A stretch of DNA of 64,000 nt from Acidobacteriota bacterium (lineage in GTDB: Bacteria; Acidobacteriota; Vicinamibacteria; Vicinamibacterales; UBA2999). Made by a program: the position numbers and the translations under genes. Below are positions 63,296 to 64,000 of the stretch, one piece after another. Position 1 is the first letter of the stretch. Every line of letters begins with the position of its first letter. The notes beneath the pieces were generated by a model that saw nothing but the letters and a program-made list of their open reading frames with translations, was not told where the DNA came from and did no database searches. Location of the stretch: the NCBI GenBank assembly GCA_020851565.1, contig JADZCN010000005.1, positions 35,514 to 99,513 on the forward strand, written 5' to 3'.

Positions 63296-63724
63296 ATGAA
63301 GTTCAGAGTCGTAGCAGTGATGGTGAGTGCGGTGTGGCTGGCCGGCGCGGTCGCCCAGACGGGTGCCCAGCAGAAGACCGTGTGGGACGGGGTGTACACG
63401 GAGGAACAGGCCAAGCGTGGAGCCGAGGCCTACGAGAAGGATTGTGCCAGCTGCCACCAGGCCGATCTGGCCGGCGATGGTTTTGCTCCCGGCCTGGCCG
63501 GGCCCGAGTTCGCCGCTGCGTGGGAGGGGCTCTCCGTCGGCGATCTGCTCGAGCGTATCCGCATCTCGATGCCGCCGAGCGACCCCAACTCGGTGACGAC
63601 CGCCGCCAAGGCCGACATCATCGCGCACATCCTGAAGCTCAATCAGTTCCCGGCGGGCAAGACCGAGCTGCCCTCGGAATTGGATGCAGCGAAGCAGATT
63701 CAGTACAAGGCCTCGAAGCCCTGA
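63296..63724 (+). CDS. Secreted class I cytochrome c
   Basis: A 142-residue protein with a signal peptide (VVAVMVSAVWLAGAVAQTGA). The haem site is CASCH in KDCASCHQADLAGDGFAPGL. A likely axial Met lies in RIRISMPPSDPNSV. The C-terminal helix (AKADIIAHILKLNQFP) is typical of small cytochromes c. It probably carries electrons in the periplasm, perhaps to or from a dehydrogenase. GGCGAGGGACT upstream gives a weak ribosome binding site. Confidence 0.92.
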   Translation: MKFRVVAVMVSAVWLAGAVAQTGAQQKTVWDGVYTEEQAKRGAEAYEKDCASCHQADLAGDGFAPGLAGPEFAAAWEGLSVGDLLERIRISMPPSDPNSVTTAAKADIIAHILKLNQFPAGKTELPSELDAAKQIQYKASKP

Positions 63725-63727
63725 GGG

Positions 63728-63780
63728 GCGAAGAGCAGAAGTGAGAAGTTGGAGGAACCTCCGACTTCTCACTCCTCACG
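63728..63780 (+). terminator. Hairpin made from a GAAGTGAGAAG repeat
   Basis: AGTGAGAAGTTGGAGG-AA-CCTCCGACTTCTCACT is a 16 bp stem with one G-T pair, 15 bp after the cytochrome c stop. There is no T-run. It could end or protect the transcript. The arms belong to the GAAGTGAGAAG repeat family. Confidence 0.6.
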
Positions 63781-63820
63781 CTTCACCGCAGGCCACCGGC
63801 CCGCAGCCTGCGATCTACCC

Positions 63821-63897
63821 GCGCTCGTAGCTCAGTTGGATAGAGCACCAGCCTTCGAAGCTGGGGGTCACAGGTTCGAGCCCTGTCGAGCGCGCCA
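63821..63897 (+). tRNA. tRNA-Arg(TCG)
   Basis: A complete plus-strand cloverleaf: acceptor GCGCTCG/CGAGCGC, anticodon stem CCAGC/GCTGG with loop CTTCGAA (anticodon TCG), T-loop TTCGAGC, discriminator G, encoded CCA. Confidence 0.96.
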
Positions 63898-64000
63898 CCT
63901 CACCTCCGGCGAGGTCGCCACGCTCGCCAGCCTCTAGTTCACGCCGCGCGCGCCTGCGGCGCCCGCGAGCGGGTTCGAGCCCTGTCGAGCGCGCCACCTC
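63898..64000 (+). repeat. Tail-bearing repeat after tRNA-Arg(TCG), cut by the window edge
   Basis: After CCA comes a small hairpin (ACCTCCGGCGAGGT), the conserved AGTTCACGCCGC, and a GC stem (CCCGC-GA-GCGGG). 63972-64000 then repeats the last 25 nt of the tRNA plus four bases (identical to 63873-63901). The spacing is 99 bp. Its architecture and conserved segment match the units at 40080-40281. Confidence 0.85.

Overview
The window is a GC-rich bacterial chromosome segment. Very high G/C at third codon positions, a TPR-tailed Ser/Thr kinase, a TonB receptor (so an outer membrane), choice-of-anchor and metzincin-type secreted proteins, and long degenerate repeats between genes all suggest a soil-type Acidobacteriota, perhaps Vicinamibacteria-like. 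This is inference; there is no rRNA in the window.

Layout. 1-3032: the edge of a mobile region, with a gene tail, a small ORF and a large serine recombinase. 2965-11796: an integrated element of about 8.8 kb bounded by a 46-47 bp duplication of the 3' half of tRNA-Lys(CTT). It carries a P4-type tyrosine integrase, an AlpA-like HTH protein, a replication-initiator-like protein with internal iterons, small zinc-ribbon and RHH proteins, an HK97-fold major capsid protein and a secreted tail-fibre-like protein, but no recognisable large terminase, portal or protease. It looks like a phage satellite. 11750-24506: tRNA-Lys, then one minus-strand cluster encoding every step from glutamyl-tRNA to protohaem (hemD, sensor kinase, response regulator, hemA, C, B, L, E, N, G, H). 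24576-32152: a Ser/Thr kinase and a giant secreted metzincin-like protein separated by a strong bidirectional terminator. 32342-40062: a nuclease, a CGNR regulator, a DinB-fold protein, envelope proteins and a beta-propeller. 40080-44807: tRNA-Arg(CCG) with tail repeats, a fused glucokinase-phosphoglucose isomerase, transaldolase, and a probable selenoprotein with an in-frame UGA. 44860-53429: TonB receptor, periplasmic binding protein, LigD, molybdopterin oxidoreductase, SGNH hydrolase, fluoride channel. 53673-64000: methyltransferase, AsmA-like protein, tRNA-His, an N-degron cluster (aat, clpS, clpA), cytochrome c and copper-monooxygenase-like proteins, and tRNA-Arg(TCG).

The most unusual themes are: (1) several families of short-period (mostly 8-10 bp) degenerate repeats that fill intergenic gaps and also sit in frame inside hemL, glk-pgi, ligD and clpA, where they encode low-complexity segments; (2) a 260 bp palindromic element present twice with conserved ends and centre; (3) roughly 100 bp units ending in a copy of the tRNA 3' tail downstream of both tRNA-Arg genes, similar in architecture to the E. 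coli tyrT/rtT repeats; (4) the capsid-bearing satellite; (5) the UGA-containing peroxiredoxin-like gene. All calls are from reading the sequence; no database search was run.
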